62,708 nucleotides of DNA from Cylindrodendrum hubeiense (taxonomy: Eukaryota; Ascomycota; Sordariomycetes; Hypocreales; Nectriaceae): positions 1-62,708 of the forward strand of contig JAANBB010000229.1 of NCBI GenBank assembly GCA_014621425.1. Reading direction: 5' to 3'. Shown in pieces: positions 32,199 to 46,341 of the stretch (the stretch's first letter is position 1; every line of letters begins with the position of its first letter). The notes beneath the pieces are model-generated. The model was not told where the DNA came from, did not search any database, and saw nothing but the letters and a program-made list of their open reading frames with translations. The position numbers and the translations under genes are program-made.

Positions 32199-33960
32199 AT
32201 GGCCGCCGCTAATACCAACGGTCGCCCGGGGACATCCAGTACCCCGATACCCCTTGCCGACACAGAGACTAAAGATATCGAGGCCGGTTCAACATCGGTG
32301 GACCTGGACGAGCCTGCTCCCCAAGACCCAAATATTGTTGGTTGGGATGGTCCAGATGACCCAGCAAACCCGCAGAACTGGACGTCGGGAAAGAAGGCCA
32401 TGACCGTCGCCCTCGTGTCATCAATAACATTTGTTACGTATGTCACAGTTTTATCCATTGCTAGTTGGGAATATTACACTCTAACTATCTGCAGGCCTCT
32501 CGCATCATCTATCTTTGCGCCTGGCATCGAGCAAGTCATGGCCGAATTCGACTCCACGAATCAAGAGCTTGCCTCATTCATCGTCTCCGTGTATCTCCTT
32601 GGATACTGCTTCGGTCCCCTAGTCATTGCGCCTTTGTCTGAGATGTACGGCCGGCTGCACTTGTACAATATCTGCAATGTCATGTTTGTGGTCTTCAACA
32701 TTGCATGCGCTAAGGCTCCCAACCTAAGTGGCCTGATTGTATTCCGACTGTTGGCCGGGCTCGCTGGATGCTGCCCGCTTGCTCTTGGTGCGGGATCACT
32801 GGCCGATATGATTTCTCAGGAAAAGCGCGGAGCTGCTATGGCTTCGTGGATCTTAGGGCCTATTCTGGGTCCCATTATTGGCCCCATCGGTGAGCTCATC
32901 CATGTATGGTAAATGTAAGAGCCGTAACTCTAACAACATATCCCAGCGGGCGGATACTTGACCGAGGCGAAAAGTTGGCGCTGGTCGTTCTGGGTAGTGG
33001 CCATGGTGGTGAGTTGCTGCGAGGTTCCTCATCTCCGATACATTTGCTAATGCTCTTTTGTCTCACAGGCTGGCGTCATCACAGTGATCAATTTCGTTTT
33101 CATGAGTGAGACGTACGCATATACTATTCTGAAACACAAAACAGAGAAGCTCCAGAAGGAGACCGGGAACCTGAAGCTTCGCTCATCTGCCGATACCGGT
33201 CGCACCCCGAAGGAATTGTTCCGATTTGCCATCGTTCGGCCGTCTAAGATGTTGCTCTTCTCCCCCATCGTCTTTCTTCTCTCGTTATACATGGCCATCG
33301 TCTACGGATACCTGTATCTGATTTTTACTGCTATGCCCCTTCTCTTCGAACACCAGTATGGATTTTCCACCGGAGCAGTCGGCCTCTCCTACCTGGGTAT
33401 CGGTGTGGGTTCAGTCGTGGGCCTTGTCATTGCAGGCGGCACCTCGGACAAACTTTCTAAGCATCTAACCAAGAAGAATGGAGGGAAACCTAAGCCAGAG
33501 TATCGCCTACCAGTCTTGATCATCGCCTCCGTCACCGTTCCCCTGGGCCTTTTCATTTATGGTTGGACGGCTGAGAAGAATACCCATTGGATGCTACCCA
33601 TCCTTGGAACAGGGTTCCTGGGTGTCGGAATGATTTGCGCCATGGTAAGCTCCTTCATGGATGTGATTATAGGGCGTTTGTGCACGATAGCTAACACCCG
33701 GCAGATGGGAACTTCAGTTTACTTGGTCGATGCATATGTCCAATACGCGGCATCCGCTATGTCCGCTAGCACTGTCCTCCGCTCATTGATGGGAGCGCTT
33801 CTGCCCTTGGCGGGGGGGGGAAATGTACGACAAGCTGGGATACGGATGGGGCACGTCCGTGCTCGCGTTTATCGCAGTGGCCATGATTCCGGTGCCAATT
33901 GTGTTTATCAAATACGGCGAGAGGTTCCGGAGCAGGAACTTATTTGATGTGCAGTTTTGA
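32199..33960 (+). CDS. MFS multidrug transporter (DHA1 type), 3' frameshift
   Basis: Five exons: 32199-32437, 32495-32889, 32947-33008, 33069-33644 and 33705 onward. The protein has a hydrophilic N-terminus with the DHA1 signature DPANPQNW, motif A-like APLSEMYGR, and GPILGPIIGPIAGGYL (motif C) with ALGAGSLADM. It should have 12 membrane helices and act as a plasma-membrane drug:H+ antiporter. In the last exon a run of nine G (33812-33820) shifts the frame, so the sequence as given ends at 33947 with an unrelated tail (504 residues). With eight G the frame would run to TGA at 33958 and restore the final helix and tail. This may be a real lesion or a sequencing error. Intron 1 is 57 nt, in frame and stop-free. 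Divergent from a Zn2Cys6 regulator. Confidence 0.85.
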
Positions 33961-34620
33961 TGGGGGCGGACGAACCGCATGCTGAGATGGGCTGGTGTCA
34001 ATGGCTGGACCCCGGCTGTCGCCGCATTCGTATACATGGGTGAAGGGAAACATCAGATGTTGTTTGAAAAATAGATAGAGAGGAACAATCCCCAGTCGTG
34101 AACGCTGCCGACATTGCCCGGCCGAAAAAATAGACCAAACAGAAATAATCACCAAGATTCCGCATATGCAATTGACCAGCCATTGAGTGCGCAATGGTTT
34201 GCCTTGTCCTAATTCTCGACAGTGTTCATCCGTAATGCCATGCTATCTGACGAAGTGGGCTGAGAGATTGTGGAGGAGGAATGACGGAGCTGTCGTCATG
34301 CTGCCAGCCAATGGGGGAAGATTAAATTCCCAATGGTCACCCCTTAGGCCCAAAGCGGCAAGGCGGGTGAGATAAATCACGTGACACGCACCAATTGAGT
34401 AAAGTCACCCATGTAGCCGAGCATCTTCCGGGCAGCTGGCACGGGGCCCATCATACGATTGCTCGAATTTGCTCCGGCTTGACTCGCCCAGCAATAAACC
34501 TCGTCCCGACGAACCTCTTTACCACTTCCTTCGACCCGACGCCTCGCGAACTTGCTCTCGAGAACCCTCCCAATTGACCATCTCCGAGCCTCCTTCCGAA
34601 TCGCCCCCGAATCCTTTACA
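33961..34620. other. Intergenic, COX5 promoter
   Basis: About 660 nt holding the MFS 3' flank and the COX5 promoter and leader. Nothing else recognised. Confidence 0.4.
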
Positions 34621-35496
34621 ATGCTGCGCACTTCGGCGTCGAATCTGCTGCGCAAGAGCCTGGTGCGCAGCTCGCCCGCTTTCGCGACCCGAGCCGCCAC
34701 CACTCACGCCATCTCCAACCCAACCCTCGCCAACATCGAGAAGCGATGGGAGGGCATGCCCCTTCAGGAGCAGGCCGACCTCTGGATGGCTCTCCGTGAC
34801 CGCATGGGAGTCAACTGGAACGAGCTGACCCTCCAGGAGAAGAAAGCTGGTGCGTTTTTGAACCCGTCCACGAAAATACCTCCCACGTAGCCGAGAGATC
34901 AGCCTCGTCACCAAAGTCACCTCACCACCACAACCCATTCCGCTCCCGAGCATCAATTCACTCCACAACTCCTCCACTACACATTTCAGCCTTGCATCGG
35001 GTTTTGCCAGAGCCTCAATTACATCATGTAGTCAATTCCGTTATCTGATTGGCAGACGGAGCTTGATGCAATGCCGCCCTGACAACCCCCCCTGCGTTTC
35101 CATATCGTTGCATCACGTCCAGAAAACTAACTCAAACTGTCTCAATAGCGTACTGGATTGCCTTCGGCCCTCACGGTCCCCGCGCCACGGACCCCCCCGG
35201 TAGCGGCGCCCGCGTCGCTTGGGGTGTCGCCATCGGCCTTGCTGCCAGTGTCGGCATCTTCGGTGTCATCCGCTTCTTCGCCAAGCCCGTCCCTTACACC
35301 ATGTCCGCGGAGTACCAGGAGCAGAGCAACGAGTTCCTCATCGTAAGCCTCGCCTACAATTGCTTCCCCCCAAAGAGCACCCGACTAACTTGTCCTCTTC
35401 CAGAACCAAAAATCCGACCCCTTCACCGGTATCACCTCACCCGGCTACAGCGGCAAGGGCATGGTCCAGTCCCCTCCCAAGGGCAGCGCCGAGTAA
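34621..35496 (+). CDS. COX5: Cytochrome c oxidase subunit 5 (COX4 family)
   Basis: Three exons, 34621-34849, 35149-35342 and 35404-35496, coding for 171 residues. The N-terminus is an Arg/Ser-rich mitochondrial presequence (MLRTSASNLLRKSLVRSSPA). The family block NPTLANIEKRWEGM..QEQADLWMALRDRM is followed by AYWIAFGPHGPRA and one membrane helix (VAWGVAIGLAASVGIFGVI), then the intermembrane-space tail YTMSAEYQEQSNEF and GITSPGYSGKGMVQS. It is a structural subunit of respiratory complex IV in the inner membrane. Length and intron layout match filamentous-fungal COX5. Intron 1 (299 nt) is the longest, with CTAAC near its end. Confidence 0.95.
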
Positions 35497-35805
35497 ACTC
35501 AACACACGACGTTTTTTCATTTGTGCTAGAAGATGGGGTGACTCATGGAGACGTATCCGTGTGTAAAATGGCCTTGGGGCATGGGTATGGATGGGGGTTT
35601 CGAGGTGACTCCAGAGAAATCAAGCCTTCTTGGTGTAAATACTGTACTACCACAACGGAACCCGAGTCGAGTCATTGTTTGAAATTTGTCGCTTGTCTCT
35701 TTCCAAAGCTCCTAAATGTGCACATGTTGTCTCCCAGTTGCCAGAACTCCCATCTAACAGTTGAACCATTTGCTCCATATCCCTACCGTGCGGGGGTTGG
35801 GTCCC
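35497..35805. other. Intergenic, convergent COX5 and ClpX ends
   Basis: About 310 nt of 3' flanking DNA for two convergent genes. Nothing else seen. Confidence 0.4.
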
Positions 35806-37654
35806 TCATCCACCACTCTGCCCAGCTTCCCTATATCCTTCAAACGTTTCCGATTGCTCCGTCTTGGACGGGTTCAGCTCCTCTTCCTCCATCCGCCTAT
35901 CCAGTTCAAACCGGCCGTCCTTGCCCCAGTACGCAGCCTTCTCTGTCCCCTTTACACACGCCTCGGTGATGAGCACGTACGTCATTGGTGCATCAAACAT
36001 GGGCTCGGCCAGAACTCGTTCCATCTCCATCTTCAATCCTCGGGCACCCGTCTCCGCCGTGGCAGCCCGCTCCGCAACGGCATATAATGCCTTCTCAGTA
36101 AAGTACAATCGAGAAGGGTATGTGTCAAAGAGAGCCTTGTACTGGGCGACGAGACTATTGCGAGGCTCGGTCAAGATACGGAAGAGGTCGTCCTTGGAGA
36201 GTGGGCTGAGAGCGCAGATGTTGTGAAGTCGCCCAATCAGCTCCGGGATGAAGCCAAAGGCCTGAAGATCTGACGGACTTGTGAGATCCAAGGGTGTAAA
36301 GGACGGTGCAGAGTTGACGTTATGGTGTGGGAGATGGGTATACGAGTCTGGTGGGAGAACCTGCTTGCTGCCAGACATGGATGATCGACCGCGGAGTTCG
36401 CCTCCAAATCCCATGGATGGTCGAGCTACTCGTCTCAAAATGGCCTTGTCTAGTCCGACGAATGCACCGCAAAAGACGAACAGGATGTTGGTAGTATCGA
36501 TTGTGTACTGATCGACCTTACCACTTGGCGGGGCAGTTTGGGGCGAGGACGAAGACGACCCCGTAGAGTTATAATTTGTTGTAATGGGCGGTGTTGACCT
36601 GGACGAGCGGTTGTCTTTGACATTGATGGTGACTTTGGTTCCTTCGACAAGCTTCAGGAGAGCCTGCTGTACGCCTTCGCCGCCAACATCTCGGCCAGTG
36701 CTGGACTCGCGCCTAGCAATTTTATCAAACTCGTCCAACACAACAATGCCATGTTCAGTAGCTTGTATGTCGTAATTAGATTCGATGAGGAGTCGCTCGA
36801 TACATGTCTCTACGTCTTGTCCGATATATCCAGCTTGGGTAAACGAGTTGCAGTCGCAGATTGAAAAGGGGACCTTGATCTTCTTGCTCAGTGTTCTAAA
36901 AGTCGTCAGCATGTTATAAGTCGGCGGATCCGATGGGATACAATGGAACACACTCTAGGATGTAAGTCTTGCCAACACCAGTTGGTCCTATCAACAGCAA
37001 GTTGCTCTTGTCGATCTTGACGTGTTCGGTTGCGGCAGGATCGTCGGGGTGGTAAAGAAGATCGAGAGCATCTTCTTCAATTTCATGATTGTCATGAAGT
37101 TGACGGACGGACTCGCTGTGGCCCGGGAATTCGTCTTGGAGATCATTAGTGGCATATCGCGCAGGAACACAACCAGGCGCGCGCTGACCTTCGACAGGGT
37201 GCATATCGCGGCGCTTCTGATGCAGCTCCCTGTCCCTAGCAAACCGCTGACGCATCACCTTATCGCGCCTATTCCGGTCCTCGTGCTCATGTTGGTGCCG
37301 TCGACGGAGGCTTTGATAATGGTTGAAAATGGTGGAACAGATGGTCTTCTTGGCCCTGTCTTGGCCGACGACGTAGTCGTCCACCCGCTTCTTCAGATCG
37401 CGTGGATAGAAATGGGGGACACCGAAGCTGGACTTGTTGAACATGGGCCCCCGCCCGGAATCGATTGAGGGATCATAGGTGCCGGTGAAGCCGGAGTTTA
37501 TGTCGGCGTTTCGTTTGGAAGTGGCCAGGGAGCGCGATACGGAGAGCTGTCGGTGGCGTGGATTGAAAGGTCGTGGGAATGGTCGAAGGAGAGGGTTCGA
37601 GACGGAGCGGAGGGCTCTCGGGGCTGGAGGAAGCACCCTTACAAAGGGCGACAT
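35806..37654 (-). CDS. MCX1: Mitochondrial ClpX-type AAA+ unfoldase
   Basis: Two exons on the minus strand, 37654-36954 and 36895-35806, joined by a 58-nt GTGTGT..TTAG intron, giving 596 residues. An Arg-rich mitochondrial presequence (MSPFVRVLPPAPRALRSVSN) precedes FYPRDLKKRVDDYVVGQDRA, Walker A GPTGVGKT (about 221-228), GYIGQDVE, Walker B VVLDEFDKIARRES, and the sensor-2 region AETGARGLKMEMERVL. The Cys4 zinc finger of bacterial ClpX is absent, as in fungal homologues, and a basic insert with many His/Arg sits between the N-terminus and Walker A. A Ser-rich insert interrupts the ATPase after VKDNRSSRS. The role is an ATP-driven matrix unfoldase; in yeast Mcx1 also activates the heme enzyme Hem1. 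An upstream in-frame ATG (37696) would weaken the presequence, so 37654 is preferred. Confidence 0.92.
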
Positions 37655-38768
37655 TGTTGTGTTTATTCTAGTCACATAATAAGAATCGCAGGGCACAGCG
37701 TCAGGAGACGGTCGACCGACTTTGACGAGGCTGGCTGGCCGATGTGACGATACGATGATCAGATGCCGGATGCGGGGCGGTTGCGGCTTGTGGCGGGCGA
37801 GCGGTAGTGAGCCGATGGGGGAAGCTTATCGCATCACACAAAGGAGCGATGCGCGCCACAAGGCGGGTAATTTGGGGCCAGTGAGAGGGGTCCCAGCAGC
37901 TTGGGCATGTAGCAATGGGCTTGCGTGCGTACAATGTAATGTGAAGCAGAGAGCTCCGTGAGGTTGTTGGGACTGGTTGGCCAGCTGGTTGGAGCTGGTT
38001 GCCGACGGAGCTGCGACCAGTCGTTCAGCCGAACTGCGCCGCTATCGGTGGGCTCAGGGGAGCAGTGGGCGCTGGCCAGCTCCCCAGCCAGCCGCTAGCC
38101 TGTGGAGAGCAGCAGTCGCAGCCAAGCAGCCCACGGCCCTGACAGGCTGTCCGACTCCGTCCTGCGCCGTCAAAGTCGGTGCACTTATTCGCCACTATCC
38201 GTCGCAAGGTTGGTTGGTGCAGAGACATCCAGGATAGTGGCGAGTCGGCTAAACAGGAGAGTTCTGCAGTTGCAGAATCAATGTGGCACAGTGCAAGGAC
38301 ACACACTGCGACTGAATGCCAGTGATAGGCGAGGCGGTACCACCCGGGCGCGGTACGTACCTGAGACGTTGGGAAAATCGCCATCCTCGACGTCATCCCA
38401 ACTGAGCGGCCGCTTTATCGATAAAGCTATGTGTCAATCAGCAAAGTCCAGGTTAGGTTGGAAGCAGGCCGGATAGCTGATGGCTGCACCAGGTCTCAGA
38501 TATGCCCGCTTCTTCTTCCTCTCCCCATCATAGACGTTCCATCGCCCAATATCTTCGTTCCAGAGCTGCGCGGTTCCACTACTATCCTCCCTTTTCTGCA
38601 GCCAACAGCCGTGGTCTGGACTCTCACGCTTGCCACTGTCTCAGTTAGCTCAACATTTAAACTGAAGCTCACAACACCACTTCGACGGCTACCCCGCCCT
38701 CTTCAACCACTTCTTCGCTTTTCTTCGTCTCTCACCATCATCACCTCCAGCTCTTGCCAGTCTTCATC
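37655..38768. promoter_or_regulatory. Divergent promoter region, ClpX and branching enzyme
   Basis: 1.1 kb between divergent start codons. It is GC-rich in the middle, with CT-rich sequence before the plus-strand start. Only short overlapping frames lie here. No specific elements are claimed. Confidence 0.4.
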
Positions 38769-41286
38769 ATGACTGCAGTCGCTAAGGCTTCGGCCAATTC
38801 GCTTGACACCTCCGGCTCCAATGCAACCGCAGAAGCTCCTCTTGACGGCACGGGTTAGTGGACCTCTGACATGTGATGATCTGATAAGTGGACGGACCCC
38901 ATTGACAACCACCTCAGGCGTCGTCAACCTGGATCCCTGGCTGGCCCCGTTCAGCGAAACGCTGAAGAGACGATATGCAAAGGCTCAGAACTGGGTTAAG
39001 ACCATTACTGCTACCGAGGGCAGTCTGGAACAGTTCAGCCGGGTAAGACTCTCCGCGCTCACTCACAGCGATAGCTTGCTGAGACGTGATTGTGCAGGGC
39101 ATCGAAAAGTTCGGTTTCAATGTCGACAAAAAGAACAACATCATTTATCGGGAGTGGGCGCCCAATGCCGTTGCGGCCTTCCTTATTGGAGACTTCAGTA
39201 GGTCTGGGACGCTGCTGCAGCTGGAAGCAAGCTTACACACGCATAGATCAGTGGAATCGCGGCTCTCACCCCATGAAGAAGAATGACTATGGTGTTTTCG
39301 AAATTACCCTTCCTGCCAAGAATGGAAAGCCTGCTATCCCCCACAACTCCAAGCTCAAGGTCGGTTACAGTCCATGCTTTCCCCAAGGCTTGTTCCATGT
39401 CTAACATTTCGCCCTGAAGATCTCCCTCAACTTGCCCAATGGCGAGCACGTCGACCGATTACCAGCCTGGATCAAGTACGTGACCCAGGACTTGTCTGTC
39501 TCGCCGGCATATGACGCTCGTTTCTGGAACCCTCCTGCCTCGGAGACGTACAAGTTCAAGCATTCCCGTCCTGCGAAGCCAGCAAGTGTCCGCGTATACG
39601 AGGCTCATGTCGGTATCTCCACAGCGGAGCAGCGTGTTGCCACATATAAAGAGTTCACCAAGAACATGCTACCCAGGATTCACAAGCTTGGGTACAATGT
39701 GATCCAGTTGATGGCTGTCATGGAACACGCATACTACGCCAGTTTTGGCTACCAAGTCAACAACTTTTTCGCGGCCAGCAGCCGATATGGACCTCCAGAA
39801 GACCTGAAGGAACTCATTGACACGGCGCACAGTATGGGAATCGTTGTGCTTCTTGATGTCGTCCACAGCCACGCTTCCAAGAACGTGCTCGATGGCCTCA
39901 ACGAATTCGATGGCACTGATCACCAGTACTTCCACAGCGGTGGCAAGGGTAAGCACGATCAATGGGACAGCAGACTTTTCAACTATGGCCATCACGAGGT
40001 TATGCGATTCCTTCTCAGCAACCTGCGCTTCTGGATGGATGAGTACCAGTTCGATGGCTTCCGGTTTGACGGTGTCACCAGCATGCTATATACCCACCAC
40101 GGCATGGGAACGTGAGTTACCTCGTCTATCCGTTGCATATCTTGACTCCCTCATGCTGACTTGAACAGAGGATTTTCTGGCGGTTACCACGAGTACTTCG
40201 GTGGTGATGTCGACGAGGAGGCGGTAGTGTATATGATGCTGGCGAATGAGTTGTTGCACACCTTATTCCCAGACTGCATCACTATTGCCGAAGATGTTTC
40301 AGGAATGCCTGCACTATGCGTCCCTTTGTCTCTTGGAGGTGTGGGTTTCGACTACCGCCTCGCAATGGCCATCCCCGACATGTGGATCAAGATCTTGAAA
40401 GAGGTCAAGGATGAGAGCTGGGATATTGCCAATATCTGCCACACGCTCACCAACCGACGTCATGGAGAGAAGACGATTGCCTACTGTGAAAGTCACGACC
40501 AAGCGCAAGTGTCCTAGCAACTCCTTATTTAAGCATCGACCACTAACACTGCTACAGATTGGTTGGCGACAAGACCTTGATGATGCATCTCTGTGACGCC
40601 GAGATGTACACAAACATGTCGACTATCTCGCCATTGACGTCTGTCATTGATCGAGGCATGGCACTTCACAAGATGATTCGACTTTTGACACACGGATTAG
40701 GTGGCGAGGGCTACCTCAACTTTGAGGGCAACGAGTTTGGTCATCCCGAGTGGCTAGACTTCCCCCGAGCAGGCAACAACGACTCCTTCTGGTACGCCCG
40801 ACGTCAACTCAATTTGACAGAGGATCCTCTCCTACGGTACCAGTTCCTCAACCACTTTGACCAAGAGATGAACCAAACCGAGGCCAAGTATGGGTGGCTT
40901 GGGGCCTCTCAGGCTTACATCTCGCTGAAGCATGAGGGCGACAAGGTGATTGTGTTTGAGCGAGCCGGAGTAGTCTTCATTTTCAACTTCCACCCAACGG
41001 AGAGCTTCAGCGACTACCGCATTGGCATCGATGTGGCCGGGACGTATCGGATTGTGCTAAACACTGACTCAAAAGACGTGGGCGGGCACGGCCGGGTCGA
41101 TGAGAGCACTCGGTTCTTCACGACTCCGATGGAGTGGAATGGGCGAAAGAACTGGACTCATATTTATGTTCCTTGCCGAACAGCCATCGTAAGTAGACCG
41201 CAAGGTCTGACCGTTTCTCTTGCTGTTGATAGTTGACTAACAAATGATTCACTCTGCAGATCCTGGCACTAGAGTCGACCCTCTAA
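38769..41286 (+). CDS. GLC3: 1,4-alpha-glucan (glycogen) branching enzyme, GH13
   Basis: Eight exons: 38769-38853, 38918-39042, 39098-39197, 39247-39359, 39420-40111, 40169-40504, 40558-41188 and 41260-41286, for 702 residues with matching phases. An N-terminal CBM48-like part ([20 protein letters not shown]) is followed by the GH13 barrel: [12 protein letters not shown], the nucleophile Asp358 in FRFDGVTSM, the acid Glu413 in [10 protein letters not shown], and the transition-state Asp482 in ESHDQALVGD. The all-beta C-domain ends IILALESTL. It makes alpha-1,6 branches in glycogen in the cytosol. The intron after exon 6 (40505-40557) starts with GCAAGT rather than GT, and no GT donor keeps the conserved QALVGDKT frame. 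AATAAA at 41523 is a candidate polyadenylation signal. Confidence 0.95.
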
Positions 41287-43338
41287 GTCGACCCTCTCTT
41301 AGAGGTAGTGAAGGAAGTAAAACGGACGTGGAATACAATTGGCTTGATAAACCCGATGAAGATGATGCGTGAAGACGATGACTGAGTGTTGATTCGAGGT
41401 GGTGGAGACATGACGGGAGGGGGCTGTCTGTCTGAGGGTTCACGTTGCGTACGAGCGTGAGTCGTGATGAAGGGGTTTCACTTCTGTACAGTCGAGTAAG
41501 GTACTATACTGAGATGCTTAATAATAAACAGTATCTCTCAACGTTGGTCAAGGGACTTGGATTAACTATAGACACCGCCTGATTGCCCCCCTAAAGTTGG
41601 AGGTTGTGCTTCCCACAGCCTGATGGAGCCCTTCTGGATCCGTGCGTTCGCGTGCGCGCTGCCTCGGATTTTTCGGCTCGGGGTTTCGGGATAGCGACTG
41701 AGCTTTGGCCGCGGTGTACTACGTCGTACTGCGTGGTAGTGAAGGAATTGGAGGCAATTGACATTGGTTGCAGAGGCTTAAGCCTAATACTTCAATTGGA
41801 CACGGTGGTGTTTTCTTTATAGTGAGTCAGGTAGCAATCTGTAGGTCCAATGTCTAAATCAATCGCCTCTCTTCAGAGTGCCAGCAGCCCGGTTAAAGAA
41901 GGCTGACAGACGCTGGGAGTGAGCTTGACGAGTGGACGGATAGGATGGGGCAAAGAGGCAAATTGAGCCGGGGCAGCCGGGGAACGGGCGAGCGACGGAC
42001 GGACATGGGGAAGCCAGGCCAACAAAGCCAGAAAAAAAGGGAGACTGTACTGGAGCGAGGGAAATAAAAAGAACAATTGGCAAATGCCACACCGGCAGGG
42101 AGGGAAAATAAACTGGGTCCTCGGGCGCCCCATCAGAACCTCAAGGAGCTGCCCTTGGCTCCCTGCCAGCTCCAGCTTCCGGGTGGAGAAGGGCTTTCCG
42201 CAATTGCCCTTGTTGGTTGGCTGCGCGGCGGGTGGGAGACAGGGGGGATGAGGCAAGCTGGGCGAGTGGGCCAATGGGAAGAGGGAATCGGAGGCATGGA
42301 AGAGGCGCCGCTGGGCTGGAGATGTTGACTCTGGGGGGAGCGCACAGCCGGGTACGTACATACAGTAGCGCTGGAGCAGCATGTAGCCAGCGTGTTCGGA
42401 GGTGGGTGGGTTGTGGGAGGGTAGTGGGAGGATGGTGGGATCCAAACGCCAGGACAGCGGCCTGAGCGAATTGAAGTCAATTGACGCTGGCCGGCCACAC
42501 TGTCGAGGAAGAGACCGGAGCAGAGGAGTACACACTGTGCACTGGGACACTGTGTCCAAGTCGGCGGGTGTGTCTTGGACTCTTGGTGTTTCGAATGTCG
42601 GCTCTGGTGTCTGGCTCATCCTCTTCCTGCTTGCTGGTCCCCTCCCCCCGTCCATTCCTCGTCCACACCCCCATCTCGCCCTCCTTCCACCCATCTCGGC
42701 AGCGCAGTGCTACTTTCCCCGCTTTCCCACGGCGCATCTTGCGTACATCCGTCTGCTTCTGCTTGTTGTTTGCAACTGTCTCTGCCGCTCCCAATTACCC
42801 AACACATCCCCCCCTCGACAGACACCACTACTACGTACATATTCCCATCACAGTGTGCCGTCTCGTCTCCTCGTCGCTCAATTGACCTCCTTGCTGTTGT
42901 AATAAGAGCTCGACACGACCTCTCCAGTGAAATTTAATTGATGCTGCCTGAGGCCGACTGACCGAGATAACCCCTGGCCAGGACCATTGCTCCGCTGTCG
43001 CTCAGTGTACTGTGCTGGGCGCTGTGCTGTGCGTCCGCTGCGGATTTGGCGTAACTCACGGAGTACTGGAGCACCCGTCTGCGCTCCCTCTCCAAGGCAA
43101 CCGCTGGGTCTGGGTCGCGAATAATCCCGCCGCGTCGTCCCGGTAAATTGCCGGCATCGCAGTTCCAGCGGTGGAGCCGCCTGTAATTTCAGGCTAGCGT
43201 CCCACGTGACCCGCTGCGAAAGCTCTAACCGACGAAGTCGTCCTCCCGAGCAAAACTGCTCACTCCGTAAAAGTTCTCCCTCAGCTTCACCAACCTCTCT
43301 CCACTCCCATCTCTGATCGCTCTTTGTCATCTTTCAAG
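41287..43338. other. Intergenic, ATP2 promoter side
   Basis: About 2 kb. The left part is the 3' flank of the branching-enzyme gene. The right part is CT-rich and looks like the ATP2 promoter and leader. A minus-strand frame of 273 codons (41873-42694) is Pro/Ser/Arg-rich, resembles no family and is treated as chance in GC-rich DNA. Confidence 0.4.
41523..41528 (+). terminator. Candidate polyadenylation signal of the branching-enzyme gene
   Basis: AATAAA 237 nt after the stop codon in an AT-rich context. Fungal signals are loose, so this is only a candidate. Confidence 0.3.
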
Positions 43339-45321
<1,983 letters not shown>

Positions 45322-46341
45322 GTGGTTTGAGTTGAGTAATACCTGGAGACAGGGAGAAATGGGCCTGTGTATAGAGAAGAGGAACAGGGGCCGGGGAGGT
45401 TTCTCATAAGCTCCATCAAGTCTCTTTGTGAGCTGTGTACCAAGAAATCAACAAAATTCCTCTTGTAGCCATATCTAGCTTTCGTTAACGCCGTGATCCT
45501 CGTCCTTCCGTGACTGTTCCTTCTATGTGATGCTCTCGTATACCATCCCCCTGGCAGAGTTTTAGTGGATATCTGGACTTGGATGGCCATGTTATGCATG
45601 CTCGTTTGTCATCTATATTTCCTACTACTGTCCAGAGCTACGTGGTTTTTTACGACTGGATCAAGGGAGAAAACGCCGTTGCCTCGATCTTCCGAGCTGT
45701 CATTGCTAACTGGGCAGTCAAGGCCACACTCAGTTGAGCCAAGTCTGCCCAGTAAGCCACAATCGACCCAAGCACATGTCAAGGAGCACGCACTCCTTTT
45801 ACCCGTACTGGCTGACGTGATTGCACATATGACGTCTAGGTGTTCTAGGGAAGGGGAATGTGACGTTAATGCTTGGATACCTACCCTATAGTCTCCCATC
45901 CGCATTCGCGAATGCCAATTGCTTGCTCTCCTGTTAGGCAGAACCGAGTCAGCGTTGAGGTGTGAGCTGACATTATTTAAGTTCCATGGCTTGTCTTGTT
46001 GTACCTTCCGAGTGAGGACATGAGAATTCCCAGCGGGAAGCTTTAGATGCCAACGGCCTAAGACACGTCAAGTAGATTGAACATTGTTTCAAACATAAAC
46101 ACACTGGTAGTGGAGAGAGACCTAGACGGTCTCATGGGTATACTACAACGCTTCCTACGAGCCACCCCCGTTGCGTGGTCCTCTGAGCGTCCACATATTT
46201 CCCTGCGGCTTCCATTTCGACATCCCATCTTATCCCTCACATGTCTTCGATAACCGGCCAATGACAGTACCACATCCCATACACTGAATTAACTCCAGAG
46301 CCACATCATGAACACCAAAAATACATTGCTAACAGAGGAAC
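45322..46341. other. Intergenic, convergent ATP2 and Zn2Cys6 ends
   Basis: About 1 kb of 3' flanking DNA with no gene or RNA recognised. Confidence 0.4.

Noticed and set aside
41873..42694. Minus-strand 273-codon frame upstream of ATP2
   Set aside because: Pro/Ser/Arg-rich, no conserved block, lies in GC-rich promoter sequence.
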